Translations under genes and position numbers: made by a program
Notes under the pieces: generated by a model
What the model saw: only the letters and a program-made list of their open reading frames with translations
Told to the model about the DNA's origin: nothing
Database searches by the model: none
Shown here: positions 1 to 7,252 of the stretch, one piece after another
Numbering within the stretch: the stretch's first letter is position 1
Layout: each line of letters starts with the position of its first letter
From: Pacificibacter marinus
GTDB taxonomy: Bacteria > Pseudomonadota > Alphaproteobacteria > Rhodobacterales > Rhodobacteraceae
Direction of reading: 5' to 3'
Assembly (NCBI RefSeq): GCF_018860505.1
Contig: NZ_JAHKPU010000018.1
Span: forward strand, 111,413 to 175,412
Length of the DNA stretch: 64,000 bases

Positions 1-269
1 GAACAGAAGAAAGCTTTACAAAATACGGTGACGACTTGGTTGCGGTCGGTGCGGCAGGTCTGGTTTGGACCGAAGAGCTTTTGGTTGAATATGTGCAAGA
101 TCCAAAAAAATTCTTGAGCGCGCAGCTTGATACGGCGGCAAAATCCAAAATGTCGTTCAAACTCAAAGACGCCTCAGACGTTGCCGCTTACCTTGCGTCC
201 GTTGGACCCGCTGTCGAAGAGATGCCAGTGGAAGACATGCCAACAGAAGATGCGGCCCCTGCCGAGTAA
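1..269 (+). CDS. c-type cytochrome, C-terminal part (5' truncated)
   Basis: The reading frame is open from base 3 to the TAA at 267-269, so only about 88 C-terminal residues are present and the start lies outside the window. The visible part resembles the distal half of a small class I cytochrome c: a segment YVQDPKKFL, then KSKMSFKL, which supplies the methionine expected as the distal haem ligand, then a terminal helix DVAAYLASVG. A polar, acidic tail of about 20 residues follows. The CxxCH haem site would be upstream and cannot be seen. The family call rests on the C-terminal pattern alone. A soluble periplasmic electron carrier is the likely role, which is inference. Confidence 0.7.
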   Translation, partial: TEESFTKYGDDLVAVGAAGLVWTEELLVEYVQDPKKFLSAQLDTAAKSKMSFKLKDASDVAAYLASVGPAVEEMPVEDMPTEDAAPAE

Positions 270-297
270 GAAGGCCTCACACGGATAGATTTTGAAA

Positions 298-324
298 CGC
301 TGCCCTTCGGGGCGGCGTTTTTTT
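298..324 (+). terminator. Rho-independent terminator of the cytochrome c gene
   Basis: An 8-bp G+C-rich stem (298-305 with 310-317) closes a TTCG tetraloop and is followed by seven T residues. It lies 29 bases after the stop codon of the cytochrome c gene. Confidence 0.85.
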
Positions 325-629
325 ATGGCGCATCGATTCCCCGAATGCTTGCTCATAGCGCTATGTCGCCCAAGACACCACGGCACAAACCACCAGATCA
401 CAGCCCTCTATCGAAAGCCATGCCCCTCGTAACACGCGTCGAATCCCCGTGAGCCGGCAGTCGGTATCAAAATTCAAGCCACATGAGACACTTTTTCACC
501 CCATGGGGCGCGTTGACACATTGCCCCAGCGATATATTGCCTTTAAGACCATACGCAATTCCGTGTGGTGACTCTGTTTTGTTGCAGCGCGGATTAACGC
601 ATAGCTTAAGCATAAATCGGGAGGACCGC
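325..629. other. Intergenic region upstream of ctaD
   Basis: No supported gene. The ctaD frame stays open upstream to about 483, but the encoded stretch has no cytochrome oxidase similarity and lacks a ribosome site. The region presumably holds the ctaD promoter. A TTGACA at 513-518 is visible, but no -10 element sits at normal spacing. Confidence 0.4.
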
Positions 630-2321
630 ATGGCAGACGCAGCCATTCACGGCCACGAACATGAAGACAACCGCGACTTCTTTACGCGCTGGTTCATGTC
701 AACGAACCACAAGGATATCGGCATCCTTTACCTCATCACCGCTGCGGTGGTGGGCTTTATCTCTGTCGCCCTTACAGTTTACATGCGCCTTGAGCTCATG
801 GAACCGGGTGTTCAATTCATGTGCCTTGATGAGGCCGGCAACGCAGCCGCGCGCCTGATCTCTGGCTTTGGTGGCGACGAATGTGCACCAAACGGGCACC
901 TTTGGAACGTTATGATCACCTACCACGGTGTTTTGATGATGTTCTTTGTGGTTATTCCAGCGCTCTTTGGCGGTTTCGGTAACTACTTTATGCCGCTGCA
1001 AATCGGCGCGCCAGACATGGCCTTCCCACGCTTGAACAACCTGTCTTACTGGATGTACGTTTGTGGTGTGGCTTTGGGCATCGCGTCCTTGTTCGCCCCT
1101 GGCGGCAATGGTCAAGCGGGTTCAGGCGTTGGTTGGGTTCTCTACCCACCATTGTCCACCTCTGAAGCAGGTTATTCCATGGATCTTGCGATCTTTGCTG
1201 TCCACGTTTCAGGTGCTTCGTCCATCCTTGGCGCGATCAACATGATCACGACATTCATGAACATGCGCACACCGGGCATGACATTGTTCAAGGTTCCACT
1301 GTTTGCTTGGTCGATCTTTGTGACTTCTTGGTTGATCCTTTTGTCTTTGCCAGTTTTGGCGGGCGCGATCACCATGCTGCTGACAGACCGCAACTTTGGC
1401 ACATCCTTCTTCCAACCTGGCGGCGGCGGCGACCCGATTTTGTACCAACACATCCTGTGGTTCTTCGGACACCCAGAAGTGTACATCATCATTCTGCCCG
1501 GCTTTGGCTTGATCTCTCACATCATCGCGACATTCTCTCGCAAACCCGTGTTCGGCTACTTGCCGATGGTTTGGGCGTTGATCGCGATTGGTGGACTTGG
1601 CTTCGTCGTGTGGGCGCACCACATGTACACAGTCGGCATGTCGCTCAGCCAACAGACATACTTCATGATGGCAACGATGGTTATCGCTGTGCCAACAGGG
1701 GTGAAAATCTTCTCTTGGATCGCCACAATGTGGGGCGGGTCGATCGAATTCAAAGCACCTATGGTTTGGGCTTTTGGCTTCCTCTTCCTCTTCACCGTTG
1801 GCGGTGTGACAGGCATCATCTTGTCCCAAGCGGGCGTGGACCGTGCTTATCATGACACCTACTACGTTGTGGCACACTTCCACTACGTTATGTCCTTGGG
1901 TGCGATCTTCTCGATCTTTGCCGGTATCTACTTCTACTTCGGTAAAATGTCGGGCCGTCACTACCCTGAATGGGCCGCACATGTTCACTTCTGGATGATG
2001 TTCATCGGCGCGAACTTGACCTTCTTCCCACAACACTTCTTGGGTCGCCAAGGTATGCCACGTCGCTACATCGATTACCCAGAAGCCTTCTCGCTTTGGA
2101 ATAAAGTCTCCTCTTATGGTGCTTTCTTGTCCTTCGCGTCATTCATCTTCTTTATCGGTATCGTGATCTACTCCCTCAAATGGGGCAAACGCGTCACCGA
2201 AAACAATTACTGGAATGAATACGCGGATACACTCGAATGGACCCTACCGTGCCCACCACCTGAGCACACATTTGAGACCCTGCCAAAACAAGAAGACTGG
2301 GACAAAGCGCCTGCGCACTAA
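630..2321 (+). CDS. ctaD: aa3-type cytochrome c oxidase subunit I
   Basis: Catalytic subunit of the haem-copper terminal oxidase in the inner membrane. It reduces O2 to water and pumps protons. The 563-residue protein has the family's usual length and multiple membrane helices. Visible signatures are the CuB/Tyr cross-link motif HPEVY near residue 280, the CuB ligand pair in HHMYTVG near 330, and AHFHYV near 415, which carries ligands for haems a3 and a. I chose ATG 630 because a GGGAGG ribosome site lies 5 bases upstream and the protein then starts with a normal short N-terminus. Subunits II and III are not in the window. A terminator follows at 2340, so the gene appears monocistronic. Confidence 0.97.
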   Translation: MADAAIHGHEHEDNRDFFTRWFMSTNHKDIGILYLITAAVVGFISVALTVYMRLELMEPGVQFMCLDEAGNAAARLISGFGGDECAPNGHLWNVMITYHGVLMMFFVVIPALFGGFGNYFMPLQIGAPDMAFPRLNNLSYWMYVCGVALGIASLFAPGGNGQAGSGVGWVLYPPLSTSEAGYSMDLAIFAVHVSGASSILGAINMITTFMNMRTPGMTLFKVPLFAWSIFVTSWLILLSLPVLAGAITMLLTDRNFGTSFFQPGGGGDPILYQHILWFFGHPEVYIIILPGFGLISHIIATFSRKPVFGYLPMVWALIAIGGLGFVVWAHHMYTVGMSLSQQTYFMMATMVIAVPTGVKIFSWIATMWGGSIEFKAPMVWAFGFLFLFTVGGVTGIILSQAGVDRAYHDTYYVVAHFHYVMSLGAIFSIFAGIYFYFGKMSGRHYPEWAAHVHFWMMFIGANLTFFPQHFLGRQGMPRRYIDYPEAFSLWNKVSSYGAFLSFASFIFFIGIVIYSLKWGKRVTENNYWNEYADTLEWTLPCPPPEHTFETLPKQEDWDKAPAH

Positions 2322-2339
2322 TCCCATGACAGTCTAAAC

Positions 2340-2369
2340 AAAGGCCCCGCAACTTGCGGGGCCTTTTGC
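2340..2369 (+). terminator. Rho-independent terminator of ctaD
   Basis: A 10-bp perfect stem (2341-2350 with 2356-2365) has a 5-base loop and is followed by T residues, starting 19 bases after the ctaD stop. Confidence 0.9.
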
Positions 2370-2404
2370 ATTTCTAGAATATGCTTCACTGTTCAAATAC
2401 AAAT

Positions 2405-2824
2405 CTATTCATGCTCGGTCACGCAGCCCCCGTGATCCCCTAAACTGCTCAGCACATAACAGTCTCCAGTCGTCCCCTGCCCTGTGCAACCGTCCGATAT
2501 CCGCTGCAACTCTTGTTCCAGCCTTTGCAATCGCGCGATCTTGTCTTTCACCAATTGTCGTTGCGCACGCGCCAATTCACCTGCCTCTGCACAAGACCTA
2601 TCGGGGTGCTCTTGCAACGCGATCAGGCTTGAAATTCCGTCTAACGAGAACCCCAATTGGCGGGCATGCTTTACGAAAGCGAGCCGTTCCAAATCACTAT
2701 CCCTATAGCGCCGCTGATTGCCAGCTGTACGCTCGGCCTCTTTCAAAATCCCAATTTCTTCGTAATAGCGAATGGTTGGGACTTTGACGCCGGAGCGTCT
2801 GGACAGCATTCCAATGGAGAGCAT
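2405..2824 (-). CDS. MerR-family metal-responsive transcriptional regulator
   Basis: This 139-residue protein has the MerR architecture. An N-terminal winged helix-turn-helix (IGMLSRRSGVKVPTIRYYEE, about residues 3-22) is followed by a long dimerisation helix and a cysteine-bearing C-terminus. Cysteines sit in DRSCAEAG in the middle, in a C-terminal CTGQGTTGDC loop, and again near the end. That spacing is typical of the ZntR/CadR/PbrR heavy-metal branch. The gene is divergent from a cation efflux gene, and the intergenic region carries a classic MerR operator-promoter (2834-2864). By family knowledge it would twist that promoter into an active form when metal binds. The metal cannot be told from sequence. 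Confidence 0.88.
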   Translation of the reverse strand: MLSIGMLSRRSGVKVPTIRYYEEIGILKEAERTAGNQRRYRDSDLERLAFVKHARQLGFSLDGISSLIALQEHPDRSCAEAGELARAQRQLVKDKIARLQRLEQELQRISDGCTGQGTTGDCYVLSSLGDHGGCVTEHE

Positions 2825-2833
2825 AAAAACCTC

Positions 2834-2864
2834 TTGAACCTCTAGTCACTAGAGAGATTAGATA
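2834..2864 (+). promoter_or_regulatory. MerR-type operator-promoter of the cation efflux gene
   Basis: A -35 TTGAAC (2834-2839) and a -10 TAGATA (2859-2864) are separated by 19 bases instead of 17, the hallmark of MerR-activated promoters. The spacer contains a perfect 7+1+7 dyad, CTCTAGT-C-ACTAGAG (2840-2854), matching MerR-family operators. It reads towards the efflux gene at 2895. Confidence 0.88.
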
Positions 2865-2894
2865 TATTGCAGACCAAAGAAAAGGACGACTCAC

Positions 2895-3515
2895 ATGTCT
2901 GCATGTTGCGACAACACCGCCAAATTTGATGGGCTATCAAAAGATTACAAACGCCGCCTCTGGGCCGTCGTAGCCATAAATGCTGTGATGTTCGGTGTTG
3001 AAATGTGCGCAGGGAAAGCTGCCGGATCACAAGCCTTACAAGCCGATGCTTTGGATTTTCTGGCAGATGCCGCCACATATGGGCTATCTTTGGCGGTGAT
3101 CGGTGCGGCAATCTCGATGCGCGCTTGGGCTGCTTTTGCCAAAGGGATCAGCCTATTATTGATGGGGATTTGGGTGTTCTCTATGACGGCCTATCAATTC
3201 CTTTTCTTAGAAGTGCCCGTGGCCCCGCTGATGGGAAGTGTCGGTTTTTTAGCGCTCGCAGCCAATCTGGTCAGCGTTATGCTTTTGGTGAAATACAAAG
3301 ACGGCGATGCCAATGTGCGCTCAGTCTGGCTTTGCTCGCGCAACGACGCCATCGGTAATGTCGCAGTGATGGTCGCCGCTTTGGCCGTTTGGATCACCCA
3401 AACCGCATGGCCTGATTTGGTCGTCGCCCTGTTGATGGCAGGGCTATTTCTATCATCTGCTTGGCAAATTTTGCATCAATCAGTCGCAGAACTGCGACAG
3501 CACAAGCATAGCTAA
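2895..3515 (+). CDS. Cation diffusion facilitator-like transporter, short form
   Basis: A 206-residue membrane protein with about six predicted helices, matching the transmembrane half of CDF/CzcD efflux proteins. Two conserved acidic positions recur at the expected places: DALDFLADAATYG in helix 2 and SRNDAIGN in helix 5. In CDF proteins these sites bind the transported divalent cation. The usual cytoplasmic C-terminal domain is absent; the protein stops shortly after helix 6 in a basic/His tail (RQHKHS). The N-terminus starts with a Cys pair (MSACCDN) that could bind metal. It is controlled from the MerR operator just upstream. Metal export from the cytoplasm is inferred from family and regulator. 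Confidence 0.85.
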   Translation: MSACCDNTAKFDGLSKDYKRRLWAVVAINAVMFGVEMCAGKAAGSQALQADALDFLADAATYGLSLAVIGAAISMRAWAAFAKGISLLLMGIWVFSMTAYQFLFLEVPVAPLMGSVGFLALAANLVSVMLLVKYKDGDANVRSVWLCSRNDAIGNVAVMVAALAVWITQTAWPDLVVALLMAGLFLSSAWQILHQSVAELRQHKHS

Positions 3516-3525
3516 AACCTGCACA

Positions 3526-3553
3526 GGGCCCCACAACGATGTGGGGCTTTTCA
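3526..3553 (+). terminator. Rho-independent terminator of the cation efflux gene
   Basis: An 8-bp perfect stem (3528-3535 with 3540-3547) has an ACGA loop and is followed by TTTT. Confidence 0.85.
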
Positions 3554-3607
3554 TTCAGGATAAAACCGATACAACCATAAGTAACACGAGGAACGTCGAA
3601 AACAGTT

Positions 3608-4297
3608 ATGCTCACACCATTTGGCACCAATATTTGGATCGCAAAAGGGCCAATTCTGTCCACGGCAGGGTTTAAATACCCCACACGCTGCGCCATTGTC
3701 CGGCTTAGTGACGGAAACTTGGTGATTTGGTCGCCAGTCACTTTAACGTCGGACCTAAAAGAAGCCATAGATGCCCTTGGTCCCGTCAAAGCCTTGGTTG
3801 CACCAAATTCTTTTCATCACTTGTTCTTCAAAGATTGGGCCCTCGCCTACCCAGAGGCAAAGTGTTTTGCCGCTCCGCGTCTTGAGAAAAAACGCGCAGA
3901 CGTTCATTTCGATGCGACCCTGACCGATACCCCTGATGTGATTTGGACAGGCGAGCTGGCGCAGGTGATTGTGCGCGGCAATATGTTGACCGACGAAGTG
4001 GTGTTTTTTCACAAGGCCAGCGGCACTGTGTTGTTTACCGATATTTTGCAGCAGTTCGACAAAGGTTGGTTTACCGGATGGCGCGCCATCGTCGCGCGAT
4101 TGGATTTTTTGGAAGGCACCGAACCCCAAGTCCCGCGCAAATTTCGCTTGGCGTTTCGCGATTACGACGCGGCCAGGGGCGCTGTGAAAACCATCCTTGG
4201 TTGGCCCGCCTCACAAGTGCTTATGGCTCATGGTCGCCCAGTGACCAAAGACGCAAACCGCTATTTGAAACGCGCTTTTGCTTGGCTTATGCCCTAG
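3608..4297 (+). CDS. DUF4336 domain-containing protein
   Basis: A 229-residue soluble protein resembling the DUF4336 family, which is distantly related to metallo-beta-lactamase folds. Features seen are an N-terminal MLTPFGTNIWIAKGPI segment and VAPNSFHHLFF at about residue 63, in the place where the fold has metal-ligand histidines. There is also a C-terminal LMAHGRPV loop. The full HxHxDH motif of true metallo-beta-lactamases is missing, so hydrolase activity is uncertain. No signal peptide. The gene ends 22 bases before the next start, so the two are probably co-transcribed. Biological role unknown. Confidence 0.75.
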   Translation: MLTPFGTNIWIAKGPILSTAGFKYPTRCAIVRLSDGNLVIWSPVTLTSDLKEAIDALGPVKALVAPNSFHHLFFKDWALAYPEAKCFAAPRLEKKRADVHFDATLTDTPDVIWTGELAQVIVRGNMLTDEVVFFHKASGTVLFTDILQQFDKGWFTGWRAIVARLDFLEGTEPQVPRKFRLAFRDYDAARGAVKTILGWPASQVLMAHGRPVTKDANRYLKRAFAWLMP

Positions 4298-4319
4298 GCA
4301 GAACAGTGGACAAAATCAA

Positions 4320-4856
4320 ATGCCTTATGAATGGACACCAGATCACCAAACGCTCAGGACTTTGCCTGTTCAAACCACAGCCGAGCCATTGATACGTTTG
4401 GATATTTGGCCACATCGCTCCATGCCAAACAAGGGGTTCAAAGCCGCCATTTGGTTAATGTTTCTAGCAGGGTGCCTGCCAGTGCTCGCGTTTATCGGCA
4501 CAGCGGCGTTTTGGGTATTATTGGCGGGCTTGCTGATTACATTAGCGGCCCTATGGACGGCTTTGCGCCTTTCTGACCGCGAACATTTACGCGAAGAACT
4601 GTTGATCTGGCCTGACAAAGTGGAATTGACCCATTGGACAGCAAAAGGCCTGCGCCAAGAGTGGCAAGCCAATCCCTATTGGATCAAGCTGCACTTGCGT
4701 GCAGAGGGCGGTCCCGTCGAACACTATTTGACCCTATACAGCAGCACCACAGACAACGGACGCGCCGTCGAATTGGCCGCCTTTTTATCACCAGAAGAAC
4801 GCCAAACCCTGTACCAAAATTTGGCCTTTGTCTTTGGGCAGCTTAAGACGAGATAA
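4320..4856 (+). CDS. DUF2244 domain-containing membrane protein
   Basis: A 178-residue protein of the DUF2244 type found in many alphaproteobacteria. A short N-terminal segment (EPLIRLDIWPHRS) leads into two closely spaced hydrophobic helices at about residues 40-80. A cytoplasmic domain follows, with LREELLIWPDKVELTHW and a C-terminal LSPEERQTLYQNL helix. The ATG at 4320 was chosen because the longer open frame upstream overlaps the preceding gene and has no family similarity. Function is unknown; in other genomes the family often lies near respiratory genes, and ctaD is 2 kb away here, which is at most suggestive. Confidence 0.75.
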   Translation: MPYEWTPDHQTLRTLPVQTTAEPLIRLDIWPHRSMPNKGFKAAIWLMFLAGCLPVLAFIGTAAFWVLLAGLLITLAALWTALRLSDREHLREELLIWPDKVELTHWTAKGLRQEWQANPYWIKLHLRAEGGPVEHYLTLYSSTTDNGRAVELAAFLSPEERQTLYQNLAFVFGQLKTR

Positions 4857-4878
4857 GGCAAAACTAATCCATAAGGGG

Positions 4879-5067
4879 TTAGGCCGCCGCAGACTGTTTA
4901 CAGGGAACCATCGACATTTCTGCCAGTTCACCTGCCGTTAAATGATCAAACATTTGGCGAGACAGCCCCTCCAAACTTTGAGCCGTGTCGGCATCTATTT
5001 TAGCCAAATACGCCATTTCAGCAGCGTGACGAGTTTCAAGCAAAGATGAAATCAAACGTGTTGTCAC
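4879..5067 (-). CDS. Small hypothetical protein, GTG start
   Basis: A 62-residue, mostly helical protein that I do not recognise. The start is set by a strong GGGAGG ribosome site 5 bases upstream of GTG (complement of 5065-5067); the longer frame upstream has no such signal. The sequence is rich in Ala, Leu and Glu (TRHAAEMAYLAKIDADTAQ), has no membrane segment, and ends in KQSAAA with one Cys just before. It is convergent with the DUF2244 gene. The good ribosome site and tidy length make it a credible small gene; no function is proposed. Confidence 0.55.
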   Translation of the reverse strand: MTTRLISSLLETRHAAEMAYLAKIDADTAQSLEGLSRQMFDHLTAGELAEMSMVPCKQSAAA

Positions 5068-5183
5068 AGAATCCTCCCAAATCAAATGCAGGGCCAAATC
5101 GTAAGCCCCAATTCAACTGAAAGTGACCGAGACATCTTAAAAAACCGCAAATATAGAAACGATGTTTTGCTCACGGGTAAAAT

Positions 5184-5212
5184 GCAAAAGACCGCCGAAG
5201 CTGCGGCGGCCT
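5184..5212 (-). terminator. Rho-independent terminator of the YqeY-like gene
   Basis: Read on the minus strand, a CCGCCG/CGGCGG stem (5192-5197 with 5204-5209) is followed by a short T run. It lies about 50 bases beyond the stop of the YqeY-like gene. Confidence 0.75.
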
Positions 5213-5259
5213 TATTAATATGACTTTATTTTGCACATAACCCGTGCAAATTCTAAGAA

Positions 5260-5718
5260 TTAAGCCAATTTTTCTTTCACACGGGGACCAACAGCACCAA
5301 AGTCAATCTGACCTGTGTACTTGCTTTTCAACGCGCCCATCACCTTGCCCATGTCGCGGATCGACTCAGCGCCAGAGGCGGAAATCGCATCATCGATGGC
5401 TTGTGAGACCTCATCGTCGCTCAATTGGCGCGGCAAGAAATCACCGATCACGACGATCTCGGCGCGTTCTTTTTCGGCCATTTCAATGCGGCCGCCTTCG
5501 TCAAATGCACGGGCGCTTTCTTTGCGCTGTTTGACCATTTTCTCAAGAATACCAAGGACATCTGCATCAGAGACCCCTGCATCATTGCCTTCACCACGCA
5601 GCGCGATATCGCGATCTTTTATCGCAGCGCTGATCAACCGCAATGTTGACAGGCGTGCTGCATCTTTATCTTTCATAGCCGTCTTTAAAGCCGTGCTAAG
5701 TCGCGTTCGTATATCCAT
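5260..5718 (-). CDS. GatB/YqeY domain-containing protein
   Basis: A 152-residue protein of the YqeY family, which is homologous to the C-terminal domain of GatB. Seen are the N-terminal DIRTRLSTALKTAMKDKD helix, the LRLISAAIKDRDI segment, KMVKQRKESA, and the C-terminal MGKVMGALKSKYTGQIDFG motif near the end. The domain binds tRNA in GatB; the free-standing protein has no settled role, although it is thought to touch tRNA-dependent amidation. It is divergent from carA, an arrangement common in alphaproteobacteria. The start MDIRTRL fits the family; a longer open frame upstream is not supported. Confidence 0.88.
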   Translation of the reverse strand: MDIRTRLSTALKTAMKDKDAARLSTLRLISAAIKDRDIALRGEGNDAGVSDADVLGILEKMVKQRKESARAFDEGGRIEMAEKERAEIVVIGDFLPRQLSDDEVSQAIDDAISASGAESIRDMGKVMGALKSKYTGQIDFGAVGPRVKEKLA

Positions 5719-5853
5719 TGGTGTCTCATCCCCTGAGCCATTGCAAGTCCTCACACTATCCAAAAGAGCCGCAATTAACAACATCTTAACTAAAGGCGTA
5801 ACTCATTGAAAAATATAGACAACAGAAACTTCACGTAAAATTGCAACACGCGC

Positions 5854-5882
5854 TTGACGCCCCCCGCCGCTTTCCTTAGTTT
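5854..5882 (+). promoter_or_regulatory. Likely housekeeping-sigma promoter of carA
   Basis: TTGACG (5854-5859) and TAGTTT (5877-5882) are separated by exactly 17 bases, 36 bases upstream of the carA start. No leader-peptide or pyrimidine attenuator structure is evident in the short leader. Confidence 0.55.
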
Positions 5883-5918
5883 CCCGACAATTTTGGGCCT
5901 TTTAAGGGGAGTCGTGCC

Positions 5919-7082
5919 ATGACCACCGTACACTCAACTGCGAAACCGACAGCATGCTTGGCGCTTGCGGACGGCACTATTTTCTACGGCAAAGGGTTTG
6001 GGGCCACAGGCACCACCACCGCCGAGTTGTGTTTCAACACCGCCATGACCGGCTATCAAGAAATCATGACAGACCCGTCTTACGCAGGACAAGTCGTGAC
6101 TTTTACGTTTCCACACATCGGCAACACCGGCGTGAACGCGGAAGATGACGAAACATCCGATCCTGTCGCCGCAGGCATGGTGGTCAAATGGGACCCCACA
6201 GACCCATCGAATTGGCGCACAGAAAACGAGCTGAGCCCATGGTTGTCTGCACGCGGACGTATCGGCATGGGCGGCATTGACACCCGCCGGCTGACCCGTG
6301 CGATCCGCCAACAAGGTGCACCGCATGTCGCCATGGCCCACGATCCTGAAGGCAACTTTGACATCGCTGCACTGGTACAAATGGCGCGAGATTTCAAAGG
6401 GCTTGAAGGCACAGATTTGGCCAAAGACGTGACCTGCAAACAATCCTATGTTTGGGATGAAATGCGGTGGGCATGGCCTGATGGATACCCCAAACGCGCC
6501 AGCAAAGGCTTTAAGGTCGTTGCCATCGATTTTGGTGCCAAACGCAACATCCTGCGCTGTCTTGCCTCAGCAGGTTGCGACGTCACTGTCCTACCAGCCA
6601 CTGCCACGGCAGAAGAGGTGCTTGCACACGCGCCAGACGGCGTTTTCTTGTCCAATGGCCCCGGCGACCCTGCAGCGACCGGCGTCTATGCCGTTCCGAT
6701 GATCAAAGCTGTCTTGGCCGCCGATATTCCTGTGTTTGGCATCTGTCTTGGTCACCAAATGCTGGCATTGGCGCTTGGGGCGAAAACCGTCAAGATGAAT
6801 CACGGCCACCACGGTGCAAACCACCCTGTAAAAGACAAAGACACAGGCAAGGTGGAAATTACATCAATGAACCACGGTTTTGCTGTGGATGCGCAAACCC
6901 TGCCCGCAGGTGTTGTCGAAACGCATATATCTTTGTTTGATGGATCCAACTGTGGCATCAAAGTTTCTGGAAAACCTGTATTTTCAGTTCAGTACCACCC
7001 AGAGGCCTCCCCTGGTCCGATGGACAGCTACTACCTGTTTGAACGCTTTGCAGAGGCCATGACAGCCCGCGCGGCAGCTTAA
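5919..7082 (+). CDS. carA: Carbamoyl-phosphate synthase small (glutaminase) subunit
   Basis: It hydrolyses glutamine and channels ammonia to the CarB subunit for carbamoyl phosphate, the first step of pyrimidine and arginine synthesis. The 387 residues match the family. The N-terminal CPSase small-chain domain is followed by a class I glutamine amidotransferase domain from about residue 195. Seen there are the oxyanion motif SNGPGDP, the nucleophile loop FGICLGHQM with catalytic Cys, and VQYHPEASPGP, which holds the catalytic His-x-Glu. The start has a strong AAGGGGAG ribosome site 7 bases upstream. carB is not in the window. A terminator follows directly. Confidence 0.97.
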   Translation: MTTVHSTAKPTACLALADGTIFYGKGFGATGTTTAELCFNTAMTGYQEIMTDPSYAGQVVTFTFPHIGNTGVNAEDDETSDPVAAGMVVKWDPTDPSNWRTENELSPWLSARGRIGMGGIDTRRLTRAIRQQGAPHVAMAHDPEGNFDIAALVQMARDFKGLEGTDLAKDVTCKQSYVWDEMRWAWPDGYPKRASKGFKVVAIDFGAKRNILRCLASAGCDVTVLPATATAEEVLAHAPDGVFLSNGPGDPAATGVYAVPMIKAVLAADIPVFGICLGHQMLALALGAKTVKMNHGHHGANHPVKDKDTGKVEITSMNHGFAVDAQTLPAGVVETHISLFDGSNCGIKVSGKPVFSVQYHPEASPGPMDSYYLFERFAEAMTARAAA

Positions 7083-7103
7083 ACCACTGACTATATTTCG
7101 ATG

Positions 7104-7130
7104 AAGCCGGCTTTCTAAGTCGGCTTTTTT
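7104..7130 (+). terminator. Rho-independent terminator of carA
   Basis: AAGCCG (7104-7109) pairs with CGGCTT (7121-7126), with T residues following; 21 bases after the carA stop. Confidence 0.75.
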
Positions 7131-7194
7131 CGTAAAACATGCGAAACGATCCATATCTATCGCAGTTTAGGCCCCATCTTCTCACCAAACATGG

Positions 7195-7216
7195 TTAACA
7201 ATTAACGGGCCATTAA
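7195..7216 (+). promoter_or_regulatory. CtrA-type binding box upstream of the glycosyltransferase
   Basis: TTAA (7202-7205) and TTAA (7213-7216) are separated by exactly 7 bases, the full CtrA consensus TTAA-N7-TTAA. A third TTAA half-site sits just upstream at 7195-7198. The box ends 36 bases before the putative TTG start and so lies where it could touch a promoter. CtrA is the cell-cycle and motility master regulator of alphaproteobacteria. Confidence 0.6.
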
Positions 7217-7252
7217 CCATCTTACGCCATCCTACCATAGGGACAAAATCCC

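Noticed and set aside
513..538. TTGACA and TATATT upstream of ctaD as a promoter
   Set aside because: The spacer is only 14 bases, too short for a standard sigma-70 promoter.
588..612. Pair of TTAA half-sites upstream of ctaD as a CtrA box
   Set aside because: The spacing is 8 bases, not 7.
1209..2051. 280-codon open frame antisense to ctaD
   Set aside because: Shadow of a conserved gene; composition is Asp/His/Arg-rich and no start signal or family is seen.
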